Assembly: GCF_029335315.1 (NCBI RefSeq)
Contig: NZ_JARJLT010000383.1
Location: forward strand, 1 to 38,870
Length of the DNA: 38,870 bases
Reading direction: 5' to 3'
From: Pseudomonas citronellolis
GTDB lineage: Bacteria > Pseudomonadota > Gammaproteobacteria > Pseudomonadales > Pseudomonadaceae
Notes under the pieces: generated by a model
The model's input: only the letters and a program-made list of their open reading frames with translations
Databases searched by the model: none
Told to the model about the DNA's origin: nothing
Shown: one piece after another, positions 25,201 through 32,785 of the stretch
Layout of the letters: each line of letters opens with the position of its first letter
How positions within the stretch are numbered: position 1 is the first letter of the stretch
Program-made: the position numbers and the translations under genes

Positions 25201-25405
25201 GTTCCAGGGGCGCGGCGACGGTCTCGCCGATCACCTTGGGGTTGGCGCCGGGGAAGTTGGCGCGCACCACCACGGTGGGCGGCACGACTTCGGGGTATTC
25301 GCTGATCGGCAACTGGAACAGCGAGATGGCCCCGCCGATCAGGATGATCAGCGAGAGCACGGCGGCGAAGATCGGCCGCTGCACGAAGAATTGCGAGAAG
25401 TTCAT
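22220..25405 (-). CDS. mexF: RND multidrug efflux transporter MexF
   Basis: Inner-membrane proton-driven drug exporter of the HAE1 RND family (1061 aa; P. aeruginosa MexF is about 1062). It begins MNFSQFFVQRPIFAAVLS, has twelve expected membrane helices, the TM4 aspartate pair in GIVVDDAIVVVENV for proton relay, and the repeated periplasmic porter domains between helices 1-2 and 7-8. The start at 25405 has AGGA seven bases upstream. MexEF-OprN pumps export chloramphenicol, fluoroquinolones, trimethoprim and quinolone signal precursors in P. aeruginosa. Substrates here are inferred from that homology. Confidence 0.95.
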   Translation of the reverse strand: MNFSQFFVQRPIFAAVLSLIILIGGAISLFQLPISEYPEVVPPTVVVRANFPGANPKVIGETVAAPLEQAITGVENMLYMSSQSTADGKMTLTITFALGTDLDNAQVQVQNRVTRTEPKLPEEVTHIGITVDKASPDLTMVVHLTSPDNRYDMLYLSNYAILNIKDELARLDGVGDVQLFGMGDYSLRVWLDPNKVASRNLTATDVVNAIREQNRQVAAGALGAPPAPSATSFQLSINTQGRLVSEEEFENIIIRSGPDGEITRLKDIARIELGSSQYALRSLLDNQPAVAIPIFQRPGSNAIAISNEVRAKMAELKKEFPQGVDYSIVYDPTIFVRGSIEAVVHTLFEALILVVLVVVLFLQTWRASIIPLAAVPVSLIGTFAVMHAFGFSLNALSLFGLVLAIGIVVDDAIVVVENVERNIGLGLTPIEATKRAMKEVTGPIIATALVLCAVFVPTAFISGLTGQFYRQFALTIAISTVISAFNSLTLSPALAAVLLKGHHEPKDRFSLVLDKLLGSWLFRPFNRFFDRASHGYVGTVTRVLRGSSIALVIYAGLIGLTYLGFSSTPTGFVPQQDKQYLVAFAQLPDAATLDRTEAVIKRMSEIAGKHPGIEHTVSFPGLSINGFTNSPNSGIVFTPLKDFDQRKGPGMSAGEIAAELNKQFADIQDAYIAIFPPPPVQGLGTIGGFRVQVEDRGSLGYEELYNQTQNILNKARALPELNPMSVFTSYQVNVPQVDAAIDREKAKTHGVAISDIFDTLQVYLGSLYANDFNRFGRTYQVNVQADQRFRLDPEQIGQLKVRNNLGEMVPLATFIKISDTSGPDRVMHYNGFITAEINGAAAPGYSSGQAEAAMEKLLKQELPNGMTYEWTDLTYQQILAGNTAAFVFPLCVLLAFLVLAALYESWGLPLAVILIVPMTLLSAIGGVIVAGGDNNIFTQIGLIVLVGLACKNAILIVEFAKDKQEEGMDRVAAVLEACRLRLRPILMTSIAFIMGVVPLVLSTGAGAEMRHAMGVAVFSGMLGVTFFGLLLTPVFYVLIRRFMEAREAKKHARLTHEASHA

Positions 25406-25497
25406 TGTGGTTTCCTGCTGCGCAGCGCGCTGAACCCTGGACAAAGGTCACCCGCGACCCCGGGTGGGACCGGGGCCGGGTACTGCGTACTCTGGGA

Positions 25498-25516
25498 GCC
25501 CCCCGGACGGGGGGGC
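25498..25516 (-). repeat. G/C hairpin between mexE and mexF
   Basis: CCCCCC (25499-25504) and a run of seven G (25509-25515) flank GGAC, forming a strong hairpin in the 124-bp mexE-mexF gap just after the mexE stop. It could stabilise the mexE part of the mRNA or lower expression of the downstream genes. Confidence 0.6.
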
Positions 25517-25529
25517 GGTTGCCGTCAGA

Positions 25530-26762
25530 TCAGATGCGGTTGGCCTTGCCGTTCGCCTGTTCGGCGACCTTCTGCGGCTGGCTGGCCTCCAGCGCCTGGC
25601 GCTGGCCGGCGAGGGCGGCGAGGGTGTCCGGGCTGGCCATGGGCACGCCCTGGGCGTCCACCTCGGCGCCGGGGCGCACACGCTGCAGGCCGTTGACCAC
25701 GATGCGGTCGCCCTTGGCCAGGCCGCTGCGGACGATGCGCAGGCCTTCCAGCTTCGGCCCCAGCTCGATGCCGCGGTAGGCCACCTTCTTGTCGGCGCCG
25801 ACCACCAGCACGAACTTCTTGCCAAGGTCGGTGCCGACCGCTTCGTCCTTGATCAGCGCGGCGGCGTAGGTGCCGGAGCCGACCAGCTTGATGCGCGCGT
25901 AGAGGCCGGGGGTGTACAGGCCGTCCTTGTTGTCGAACACCGCGCGGCCACGGATGGTGCCGGTCTTCGGGTTGACCTGGTTGTCGAGGAAGTCCAGGCG
26001 GCCCAGGTGCGGGAAGCCGTCCTCGCCGGTCAGGCCGAGGTACACCGGGGTGCTGCCGCGGGCGTCCGGGCCGCCGGCGCGGGCCATGGCCACGTACTTC
26101 AGGTAGACGCGCTCGTCGGCGTCGAAGTAGGCGTAGACCTTGTCGGTGGAGACCAGGGTGGTGAGCAGGCTCTGCCCGGAGTTGACCAGGTTGCCGGCGG
26201 TCACTTCGGCGCGCGAGACGCGGCCGTCGATGGGCGCGGTGATCTGGGTGAAGGACAGGTTCAGGCGGGCGTTGTCCAGCTCGGCCTGGGTCGCCGCGAC
26301 CTGGGCGCGCGCCTCGGTGGCGGCGGCGCTGCGGGCGTCGGCCAGTTCGGCGGAGATGGCGTTGGTGGCGCGCAGGCGGTCGCCACGGGCGGCCTCGTTG
26401 GCGGTGCGGGTCTGGTTGGCGCGGGTCTGTTGCAGTTGGGCTTCCAGGCGATGCACCTCGGCCTGGAACGGCCGCGGGTCGATCTGGAACAGCAGGTCGC
26501 CTTTCTTCACCAGGGCGCCTTCGCGGAAGGTGACCTTGTCGATGTAGCCGGAAACGCGCGGACGCAGCTCGACGGATTCGGGCGCCTCCAGGCGGCCGGT
26601 GAACTCGTCCCACTCGTTGACCGGCTGTTCGATAACTTCCGCGACGCTGACCTTGGGCGCCGGCATGTTCTGCGCGGCGTCCTGGGTTTTGCCGCAGGCG
26701 CTGAGCACCAGGACGGCGGCCAGTGCCAGGGGGATTCGCAAGGGTTTGAGTGCACGCTCCAT
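25530..26762 (-). CDS. mexE: RND efflux periplasmic adaptor MexE
   Basis: Membrane fusion protein (410 aa) linking MexF to the outer membrane channel. The signal peptide ends in a lipobox LSAC (Cys24), so it is a lipoprotein. The order is a barrel-sandwich half (RPRVSGYIDKVTFREGALVKKGDLLFQIDPRPF), an alpha-hairpin (EVHRLEAQLQQTRANQTRTA to ATQAELDNARLNL), the second lipoyl half (TQITAPIDGRVSRAEVTAGN) and beta-barrel domains. I use the ATG at 26762, with GGAG eight bases upstream and the signal peptide immediately after. It is the first gene of the operon. No mexT-type regulator is adjacent. Confidence 0.94.
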   Translation of the reverse strand: MERALKPLRIPLALAAVLVLSACGKTQDAAQNMPAPKVSVAEVIEQPVNEWDEFTGRLEAPESVELRPRVSGYIDKVTFREGALVKKGDLLFQIDPRPFQAEVHRLEAQLQQTRANQTRTANEAARGDRLRATNAISAELADARSAAATEARAQVAATQAELDNARLNLSFTQITAPIDGRVSRAEVTAGNLVNSGQSLLTTLVSTDKVYAYFDADERVYLKYVAMARAGGPDARGSTPVYLGLTGEDGFPHLGRLDFLDNQVNPKTGTIRGRAVFDNKDGLYTPGLYARIKLVGSGTYAAALIKDEAVGTDLGKKFVLVVGADKKVAYRGIELGPKLEGLRIVRSGLAKGDRIVVNGLQRVRPGAEVDAQGVPMASPDTLAALAGQRQALEASQPQKVAEQANGKANRI

Positions 26763-26861
26763 GGGGAAGTCTCCGGCCATTTTTAATTCAAAAGATATTT
26801 CTAATGAGGCGGAGTCTGCGTTCGGGCCCTCTAAGTCGCTAATCGAACGGGAGAATTTTGA

Positions 26862-26880
26862 TTATCACGGGCAGTGATAA
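26862..26880 (-). promoter_or_regulatory. Nod-box-like LysR-type operator upstream of mexE
   Basis: Perfect inverted repeat TTATCAC-GGGCA-GTGATAA exactly 100 bases upstream of the mexE start. Its core reads ATC-N9-GAT, the nod-box signature of LysR-type activators, and it partly resembles the MexT site reported upstream of P. aeruginosa mexE. It is likely bound by a MexT orthologue encoded elsewhere. Confidence 0.65.
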
Positions 26881-26894
26881 ACCCTGTTGCACTA

Positions 26895-26926
26895 TCCGTA
26901 TCAATCAATGGCCGTATCAATCGATG
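26895..26926. repeat. Tandem 16-bp direct repeat upstream of mexE
   Basis: CCGTATCAATCAATGG is followed immediately by CCGTATCAATCGATGG, one mismatch in 16 bases. It lies 15 bp beyond the nod-box-like palindrome. It may be a second regulator site or a small tandem duplication. Confidence 0.7.
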
Positions 26927-26965
26927 GGGGAATCTCTGCTACGGCGGGCGCTCGTGGCCACGTAG

Positions 26966-26994
26966 GGCGCATAACGCCCTAGGCGTTATCCGCC
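26966..26994. repeat. Palindromic ATAACGCC hairpin, copy 1
   Basis: Thirteen-base arms (GGCGCATAACGCC and GGCGTTATCCGCC, one mismatch) around CTA. It belongs to the same family as the hairpins at 27010, 28112 and 28241, all with an ATAAC/GTTAT core inside G/C ends. Confidence 0.75.
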
Positions 26995-27009
26995 GCCGGA
27001 CGTCGCGCG

Positions 27010-27033
27010 CGGATAACCGCGAACGGTTATCCG
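27010..27033. repeat. Palindromic GGATAACCG hairpin, copy 2
   Basis: Perfect arms CGGATAACCG and CGGTTATCCG around a CGAA loop. With the preceding hairpin and the REP pair at 27045 it fills most of the 384-bp gap between mexE (26762) and liuE (27147), which contains no gene I can support. Confidence 0.75.
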
Positions 27034-27044
27034 CCCACGGTACT

Positions 27045-27124
27045 GTAGGAGCGAGCTTGCTCGCGAACACGCTTCACGCCGGGCGTTCAGGGCCAAGAGC
27101 GTTCGCGAGCAAGCTCGCTCCTAC
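27045..27124. repeat. REP pair (BIME-like) after liuE
   Basis: Two 24-base perfectly inverted arms at 27045-27068 and 27101-27124, each starting or ending in the GTAGGAGCGAGC motif and each with its own GCGAGC/GCTCGC hairpin. This is a classic Pseudomonas REP doublet, 22 bp past the liuE stop; it may terminate or protect the liu transcript. Confidence 0.92.
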
Positions 27125-27146
27125 GAAGAGCAGTAACGGTGTCGCG

Positions 27147-28049
27147 TCAGGCGCTGGCCAGGCGCGCGCGGGCCACGCGGGAGCCGTTGGGCTTGTCGAG
27201 CACCGCGCAGATGCGCTGGCCGGCGGCGATCAATGCGTCGAGGTCGATGCCGGTGTGGATGCCCAGGCCGTTGAGCAGGTAGAGCACGTCCTCGGTCGCC
27301 ACGTTGCCGGTGGCGCCCTTGGCGTAGGGGCAGCCGCCGAGGCCGGCGACTGAGCTGTCGAACACCGCGATGCCCTCCAGGAGGCTGGCGTAGATGTTCG
27401 CCAGGGCCTGGCCGTAGGTGTCGTGGAAATGCCCGGCCAGGCGCTCGCGGGCCACGCGGCCGGCGACCACCTCGAACATGTGGCGGGTGGCGCCGGCGGT
27501 GCCGACGCCGATGGTGTCGCCCAGGGACACTTCGTAGCAGCCCATGGCGTCCAGCTCGGCGGCCACGGCGGCGACCTGCTGCACGTCGACCTCGCCCTGG
27601 TACGGGCAGCCGAGCACACAGGACACGTAGCCGCGCACGCGGATGCCGTGCTCGCGGGCGGCGTCCATCACCGGCACGAAGCGCTCCAGGCTGTCCTTGA
27701 TCGAGCAGTTGATGTTCTTCTGCGAGAAGGCCTCGGAGGCGGCGGCGAACACCGCGACTTCCTTCACCCCGGCTTCCAGTGCCGCCTCGAAGCCCTTGAG
27801 GTTGGGCGCCAGGGCGGCGTAGGTGACGCCGGGCTTCTGCCGGATGCCGGCGAAGACCTCGGCGGAGCCGGCCATCTGCGGCACCCACTTGGGCGACACG
27901 AAGCTGCCGACCTCGACGTAGGCGAGGCCGGCGGCGCTCAGGTCGTCGACCAGGCGCACCTTGTCGGCGACGCTGATCGGCTGTTTCTCGTTCTGCAGGC
28001 CGTCGCGCGGGCCGACTTCGACCAGGCGGACGTGTTGGGGCAGGGGCAT
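27147..28049 (-). CDS. liuE: Hydroxymethylglutaryl-CoA lyase
   Basis: Cleaves 3-hydroxy-3-methylglutaryl-CoA to acetyl-CoA and acetoacetate, the last step of leucine/isovalerate degradation (300 aa). It is a TIM-barrel enzyme of the HMGL-like family. Motifs include VEVGPRDGLQNE at 10-21, the AGHFHDTYGQALAN metal-binding histidines, and GLGGCPYAKGATGNVATED with the catalytic cysteine. GAGGA precedes the ATG. It lies 229 bp beyond liuD, a gap filled with two hairpin repeats, so its expression may be uncoupled somewhat from the rest of the operon. Confidence 0.95.
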   Translation of the reverse strand: MPLPQHVRLVEVGPRDGLQNEKQPISVADKVRLVDDLSAAGLAYVEVGSFVSPKWVPQMAGSAEVFAGIRQKPGVTYAALAPNLKGFEAALEAGVKEVAVFAAASEAFSQKNINCSIKDSLERFVPVMDAAREHGIRVRGYVSCVLGCPYQGEVDVQQVAAVAAELDAMGCYEVSLGDTIGVGTAGATRHMFEVVAGRVARERLAGHFHDTYGQALANIYASLLEGIAVFDSSVAGLGGCPYAKGATGNVATEDVLYLLNGLGIHTGIDLDALIAAGQRICAVLDKPNGSRVARARLASA

Positions 28050-28111
28050 GCTGGGTCCTCGTTGTGTTCTGTGGGGGACTGTCCTGCGCAGCGGTGGCGG
28101 GCGGAGCGTAG

Positions 28112-28139
28112 GGCGAATAACCGTTCGCGGTTATTCGCC
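28112..28139. repeat. Palindromic GAATAACCG hairpin, copy 3
   Basis: Perfect 12-base arms GGCGAATAACCG and CGGTTATTCGCC around a TTCG loop, an unusually stable tetraloop hairpin, in the gap upstream of liuE. Same family as the copies at 26966, 27010 and 28241. Confidence 0.8.
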
Positions 28140-28240
28140 GCTTCACCGAGCTCATGCCCGGCTTCGTGGTCGAGCCTGGAGCGCTCCGAAACAGGTGCTC
28201 CGTGACCCAATCCGCATCGCGCCGGGAGCCAAGGCCAAAC

Positions 28241-28267
28241 GGCGTATAACGCGGAGCGTTATACGCC
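28241..28267. repeat. Palindromic GTATAACGC hairpin, copy 4
   Basis: Perfect 12-base arms GGCGTATAACGC and GCGTTATACGCC around GGA, 12 bp beyond the liuD stop. It faces copy 3; the outer words GCGTAGGGCG and CGCCCTACGC make the two copies a larger inverted pair. Confidence 0.8.
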
Positions 28268-28278
28268 CTACGCAAGGG

Positions 28279-30228
28279 TCAGGCTTCTTCCAGCTCGACC
28301 AACGCCGTGCCTTCGGAAACCAGCTCGCCTTCGCTGCAATACAGCGATTTCACCACGCCGGCGTGCGGCGCGCGAATGCTGTGTTCCATCTTCATGGCTT
28401 CCAGCACCACCAGGGCGGCGCCGGCTTCCACCGCCTGGCCGGGCTCGACCAGGATGCGCACGATGCTGCCGTTCATCGGCGCGCCCAGGCCACCGTGGTG
28501 GGCGTGGGCGGCCTCGGCTTCGGCGATGGGGTCGAAGCGGCGCACCGGCACCAGTTCGCCCTGCCATTCCAGGTACAGGCTGTCGCCTTTGCGCAGCGCC
28601 TGGTGACGCCGGCGCAGGCCGTCCAGGTCGACGTCCAGCCAGTCGCCGTTCAGGCGCGCGCCGCGCACGCCGTCGGCGTGGCGCAGGCGCACCACCTGGG
28701 ACTCGCCCTTGGCCAGCAGGTGCAGGTCGGTTTCCCCCGGCAGGCCGCTGCGCCAGCCGTCGCGGGCGCTCCACGGCGAATGGGCGTCGTCGCCGCGCAC
28801 GCGCTCGGCTTCGCTCTGCGCCCAGGCTTCGCCGGCCAGCTGCCAGAACTGCGGCGGCAGCTCGCTGGCCGCCGGCAGCAGTTGCTCCTGATGGCGGGCG
28901 ATGAAGCCGGTGTCCAGCTCGGCGGCGGCGAAGGCCGGGTGGGCCAGCACCCGGCGGAGGAACGCCAGGTTGGTCTTGAAGCCGCCCACGGCGGTTTCGC
29001 CGAGCATCGCCAGCAGGCGCTGGCGGGCTTCCTCGCGGTTCTCGCCCCAGGCGATCAGCTTGGCCAGCATGGGGTCGTAGAACGGCGAGATGTCGTCGCC
29101 CTCGCGGATGCCGCTGTCGACCCGGCGGCCGGGGCCGGCCGGCGGTTCGCGGTACAGGTCGAGGTGGCCGCTGGCCGGCAGGAAGCCGCCCTCGGGGTCC
29201 TCGGCGTAGAGCCGCACTTCGATGGCGTGGCCGATCAGCGGCACCTGTTCCTGGGTGATCGGCAGCGGCTCGCCACGGGCCACGCGGATCTGCCAGGCGA
29301 CCAGGTCGAGGCCGGTGATGGCCTCGGTGACCGGGTGCTCCACCTGCAGGCGGGTGTTCATTTCCATGAAGAAGAACTGCTCGCCGGCTTCGTCATAGAG
29401 GAACTCCACGGTGCCGGCGCCGACGTAGCCGATGGCCTGGGCGGCGCGCACGGCGGCCTCGCCCATGCCCCGGCGCAGTTCCACCGAGAGGCCGGGGGCG
29501 GGGGCTTCCTCGACCACCTTCTGGTGGCGGCGCTGGATCGAGCAGTCGCGCTCGTTGAGGTACAGGCAGTTACCGTGCTGGTCGGCGAACACCTGGATTT
29601 CCACGTGGCGCGGCTTGGTCAGGTATTTCTCCACCAGCATGCGCGAGTCGCCGAAGCCGGACTGCGCTTCACGCTGGGCGGACTCCAGGGCCTCGGCCAG
29701 CTCGCTTTCGCGCTCCACCACCTTCATGCCCTTGCCGCCACCGCCGGCGGCGGCCTTGAGCAGCACCGGGTAGCCGATGCGCGCGGCTTCGCGCTGGAAG
29801 GTGGCGTAGTCCTGGGCCTCGCCGTGGTAGCCGGGCACCAGGGGGACGCCGGCGTCTTCCATCAGCGCCTTGGCCGCGGACTTGCTGCCCATGGCGTCGA
29901 TGGCGCTGGCCGGCGGGCCGAGGAACACCAGCCCGGCCTCTTCGCAGGCGCGGGCGAAGCCGGCGTTCTCCGAGAGGAAGCCGTAGCCGGGGTGGATCGC
30001 CTGGGCGCCGGCGGCCTTGGCCGCGGCCAGCACGGCGTCGGCGCGCAGGTAGGATTCGGCGGGCTTGGCGCCGCCCAGGTCGACGGCGATATCCGCCTCC
30101 TCGACATGCCGGGCGTTTCGGTCGGTGGCGCTGTGCACGGCGACGGTGGTCAGGCCCAGGGCCTTGGCGGTGCGCATCACCCGGCAGGCGATCTCGCCGC
30201 GGTTGGCCACCAGTAGGGTCGTGATCAT
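28279..30228 (-). CDS. liuD: Methylcrotonyl-CoA carboxylase biotin-carrying alpha subunit
   Basis: Carboxylates biotin and carries it for carboxylation of 3-methylcrotonyl-CoA (649 aa). The order is a biotin carboxylase N-domain starting TTLLVANRGEIACRV, an ATP-grasp domain with AAAGGGGKGMKVV, a carboxylase C-domain (MEMNTRLQVEHPVTE), and a C-terminal biotinyl domain with EAMKMEHS, where Lys613 is the biotinylated lysine. The ATG at 30228 is chosen because homology begins there; the frame is open further upstream without family resemblance. It lies 26 bp after liuC. A geranyl-CoA carboxylase alpha subunit is the alternative, but the liu gene order supports the leucine pathway. Confidence 0.94.
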   Translation of the reverse strand: MITTLLVANRGEIACRVMRTAKALGLTTVAVHSATDRNARHVEEADIAVDLGGAKPAESYLRADAVLAAAKAAGAQAIHPGYGFLSENAGFARACEEAGLVFLGPPASAIDAMGSKSAAKALMEDAGVPLVPGYHGEAQDYATFQREAARIGYPVLLKAAAGGGGKGMKVVERESELAEALESAQREAQSGFGDSRMLVEKYLTKPRHVEIQVFADQHGNCLYLNERDCSIQRRHQKVVEEAPAPGLSVELRRGMGEAAVRAAQAIGYVGAGTVEFLYDEAGEQFFFMEMNTRLQVEHPVTEAITGLDLVAWQIRVARGEPLPITQEQVPLIGHAIEVRLYAEDPEGGFLPASGHLDLYREPPAGPGRRVDSGIREGDDISPFYDPMLAKLIAWGENREEARQRLLAMLGETAVGGFKTNLAFLRRVLAHPAFAAAELDTGFIARHQEQLLPAASELPPQFWQLAGEAWAQSEAERVRGDDAHSPWSARDGWRSGLPGETDLHLLAKGESQVVRLRHADGVRGARLNGDWLDVDLDGLRRRHQALRKGDSLYLEWQGELVPVRRFDPIAEAEAAHAHHGGLGAPMNGSIVRILVEPGQAVEAGAALVVLEAMKMEHSIRAPHAGVVKSLYCSEGELVSEGTALVELEEA

Positions 30229-30254
30229 TGTTCTAGCTCCTAAGTGGTGGCGGC

Positions 30255-31046
30255 TCAGTTCTGCCAGGCCGGCGTGCGCTTTTCGAGGAAGGCGTGCAGC
30301 CCTTCCTGGCCCTCGGGGCTGACGCGGATGCGGGCGATGGCGGCCTCGGTGTAGCGACGCAGCTCGGGGCTCAGCTCGCCGCTGCCGATCTCCTGGAACA
30401 GCGCCTTGCAGGCCACCAGGGCGGCCGGACTGTTGTTCAGCAGGTTGGCGACCCAGGCCTCGACCCTGGCGTCGAGTTCCTCGGCGGCGTAGCACTCATC
30501 CAGCAGGCCCAGCTCGCGGGCGCGCTTGCCGTCGAAGCGTTCGGCGGTGAGGGCGTAGCGGGTCGCCGCGCGCTGGCCGATGGCCTTGCTGACGAAGGGC
30601 CCGATGGTCGCGGGGATCAGCCCGATGCGCACTTCCGACAGGCAGAACTGCGCCTGTTCGCTGCCCAGGGCCATGTCGCAGCAGGCCACCAGGCCGACAC
30701 CGCCGCCAAAGGCCGCGCCCTGGACCACGGCCAGGGTCGGCTTCTTCAGGCGGTGCAGGTTGGTCAGCAGCTCGGCCAGTTGCTGGGCGTCGGCGAGGTT
30801 GCCCTGGTAGTCGAGTTTGGCCGCCTCCTGCATCCAGCCCAGGTCGGCGCCGCCGCAGAAGTGCTTGCCGCGGCCGCGCAGGACCAGCAGGCGCACCCCG
30901 GCGTCGTCGCTCACCTGGTCCAGCGCCAGGATCAGCTCGGCGATGGTCTGGGCGTTGAAGGCGTTGTTTTTGTCCGGACGGTTCAGCCACAGGGTGGCGA
31001 CGCCGCGCGGGTCTTTTTCCAGCTGGATGTTCTGAAAGTCGGTCAT
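30255..31046 (-). CDS. liuC: 3-methylglutaconyl-CoA hydratase (enoyl-CoA hydratase family)
   Basis: Hydrates 3-methylglutaconyl-CoA to HMG-CoA (263 aa). Crotonase-fold protein with the oxyanion segment GKHFCGGADLGWM, the second oxyanion/active-site segment GAAFGGGVGLVACCD, and SEVRIGLIPATIGPFV, where the glutamate and the IPATI context match AUH/LiuC-type hydratases rather than fatty-acid enoyl hydratases. It lies 10 bp after liuB. Confidence 0.93.
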   Translation of the reverse strand: MTDFQNIQLEKDPRGVATLWLNRPDKNNAFNAQTIAELILALDQVSDDAGVRLLVLRGRGKHFCGGADLGWMQEAAKLDYQGNLADAQQLAELLTNLHRLKKPTLAVVQGAAFGGGVGLVACCDMALGSEQAQFCLSEVRIGLIPATIGPFVSKAIGQRAATRYALTAERFDGKRARELGLLDECYAAEELDARVEAWVANLLNNSPAALVACKALFQEIGSGELSPELRRYTEAAIARIRVSPEGQEGLHAFLEKRTPAWQN

Positions 31047-31056
31047 GGCAGCGGCC

Positions 31057-32664
31057 TTACATGCGGAAGACGCCGAAGCGGGTCGCTTCGATGGGCGCGT
31101 TGAGCGAGGCGGACAGGGCCAGGGCGAGGACCTCGCGGGTCTGCGCCGGGTCGATCACGCCGTCGTCCCACAGCCGCGCGCTGGAGTAGTAGGGGTGCCC
31201 CTGGCGTTCGTACTGGGCGAGGATCGGTGCCTTGATCTTGGCCTCTTCCTCGGCGCTCAGCGTGTTGCCGGCGCGTTCGGCCTGTTCGCGCTTGACCTGG
31301 GCCAGCACGCCGGCGGCCTGTTCACCACCCATCACGCCGATCCGCGCGTTGGGCCACATCCACAGGAAGCGCGGGTCGTAGGCGCGGCCGCACATGCCAT
31401 AGTTGCCGGCGCCGAAGCTGCCGCCGATGATCACGGTGAACTTCGGCACCTGGGCGCAGGCCACTGCGGTGACCAGCTTGGCGCCGTGCTTGGCGATGCC
31501 GCCGGCCTCGTACTTCTGGCCGACCATGAAGCCGGTGATGTTCTGCAGGAACACCAGCGGGATGCCGCGCTGGCAGGCCAGCTCGATGAAGTGCGCGCCT
31601 TTCTGCGCGGCCTCGGCGAAGAGGATGCCGTTGTTGGCGAGGATCGCCACCGGGTAGCCGTGCAGGTGGGCGAAGCCGCACACCAGGGTGGTGCCGAACA
31701 GCGCCTTGAACTCGTCGAATTCGCTGCCGTCGACCAGCCGCGCGATGATCTCGCGCACGTCGAACGGCTGCTTGCTGTCCACCGGGATCACCCCGTACAG
31801 CTCCTCGGCCGGGTACAGCGGCGCGCGCGGGGCCAGGCTGTTGAGCTTGCCGCGCTTGGTCCAGTTGAGGTTGGCGACGCAACGGCGGGCGATGGCCAGG
31901 GCGTGGGCATCGTCCTCGGCGTAGTGGTCGGCCACGCCGGAGGTCTTGCAGTGCACGTCGGCGCCGCCCAGGTCCTCGGCGCTGACCACCTCGCCGGTGG
32001 CGGCCTTCACCAGCGGCGGGCCGGCGAGGAAGATGGTGGCCTGCTCGCGGACCATGATGGTCTCGTCGCTCATCGCCGGCACGTAGGCGCCGCCGGCGGT
32101 GCACGAGCCCATCACCACGGCGATCTGCGGGATGCCCTGGGCGCTCATGTTGGCCTGGTTGAAGAAGATCCGCCCGAAGTGCTCGCGGTCCGGGAACACC
32201 TCGTCCTGGCGCGGCAGGTTGGCGCCGCCGGAGTCCACCAGGTAGATGCACGGCAGGCGGTTCTGCTGGGCGATGGCCTGGGCGCGCAGGTGCTTCTTCA
32301 CGGTCAGCGGGTAGTAGCTGCCGCCCTTCACCGTGGCGTCGTTGCCGACGATCATGCATTCCACGCCTTCGACGCGGCCGATGCCGGCGACCACGCCGGC
32401 GGCGGCGACGTCCTCGCCGTACACCTCGTGGGCGGCCAGGGCGGAGACTTCGAGGAACGGCGAGCCGGCGTCGAGCAGGCGGTTGATGCGCTCGCGCACC
32501 AGCAGCTTGCCACGCGCGGTGTGCTTGGCCTGGGCGGCGGCGCCGCCGCCTTCATGGACGCGGCCGAGCAGGGCGCGCAGGTCCTGGACGCCCTCCAGCA
32601 TGGTCGCGGCGTTGGCCGCGTATTCCGGGGAGCGGGTGTTGAGTTGGGTGCCGAGGATGGTCAT
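31057..32664 (-). CDS. liuB: Methylcrotonyl-CoA carboxylase carboxyltransferase beta subunit
   Basis: Transfers CO2 from biotin on LiuD to 3-methylcrotonyl-CoA (535 aa). It has the two carboxyltransferase halves. The N-part includes the glycine-rich acyl-CoA site [16 protein letters not shown] and an [10 protein letters not shown] segment. The C-part includes [22 protein letters not shown] and [18 protein letters not shown], which bind biotin. The length is standard for MCC beta subunits. It is separated from liuA by 121 bp holding a REP element. Confidence 0.95.
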   Translation of the reverse strand: MTILGTQLNTRSPEYAANAATMLEGVQDLRALLGRVHEGGGAAAQAKHTARGKLLVRERINRLLDAGSPFLEVSALAAHEVYGEDVAAAGVVAGIGRVEGVECMIVGNDATVKGGSYYPLTVKKHLRAQAIAQQNRLPCIYLVDSGGANLPRQDEVFPDREHFGRIFFNQANMSAQGIPQIAVVMGSCTAGGAYVPAMSDETIMVREQATIFLAGPPLVKAATGEVVSAEDLGGADVHCKTSGVADHYAEDDAHALAIARRCVANLNWTKRGKLNSLAPRAPLYPAEELYGVIPVDSKQPFDVREIIARLVDGSEFDEFKALFGTTLVCGFAHLHGYPVAILANNGILFAEAAQKGAHFIELACQRGIPLVFLQNITGFMVGQKYEAGGIAKHGAKLVTAVACAQVPKFTVIIGGSFGAGNYGMCGRAYDPRFLWMWPNARIGVMGGEQAAGVLAQVKREQAERAGNTLSAEEEAKIKAPILAQYERQGHPYYSSARLWDDGVIDPAQTREVLALALSASLNAPIEATRFGVFRM

Positions 32665-32693
32665 GGCGTCTCCACGAGCTTGTCGGGTGCCTT

Positions 32694-32766
32694 GTAGGAG
32701 CGGAGCTTCTCCGCGAGGTTCTTGTCCCGGCGTTGCCGGGATTTCGCGGACAGGGTCCGCTCCTAC
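32694..32766. repeat. REP element between liuA and liuB
   Basis: Outer arms GTAGGAGCGGA (32694-32704) and TCCGCTCCTAC (32756-32766) enclose further hairpins (GGAG/CTCC-type and CCCGGC/GCCGGG). It sits inside the operon and may adjust the liuA to liuBCDE expression ratio. Confidence 0.85.
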
Positions 32767-32785
32767 AAATGCGCGGCGGTTGGGT

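Noticed and set aside
22226..25696. Very long open frame on the plus strand opposite mexF
   Set aside because: It is antisense to a clear RND transporter, has biased His/Gly/Ala/Gln composition, no domain and no ribosome site; long antisense frames are common in high-GC DNA.
30229..30495. N-terminal extension of liuD
   Set aside because: The extra 89 residues overlap the end of liuC in another frame and do not resemble biotin carboxylases; family homology starts at the ATG at 30228.
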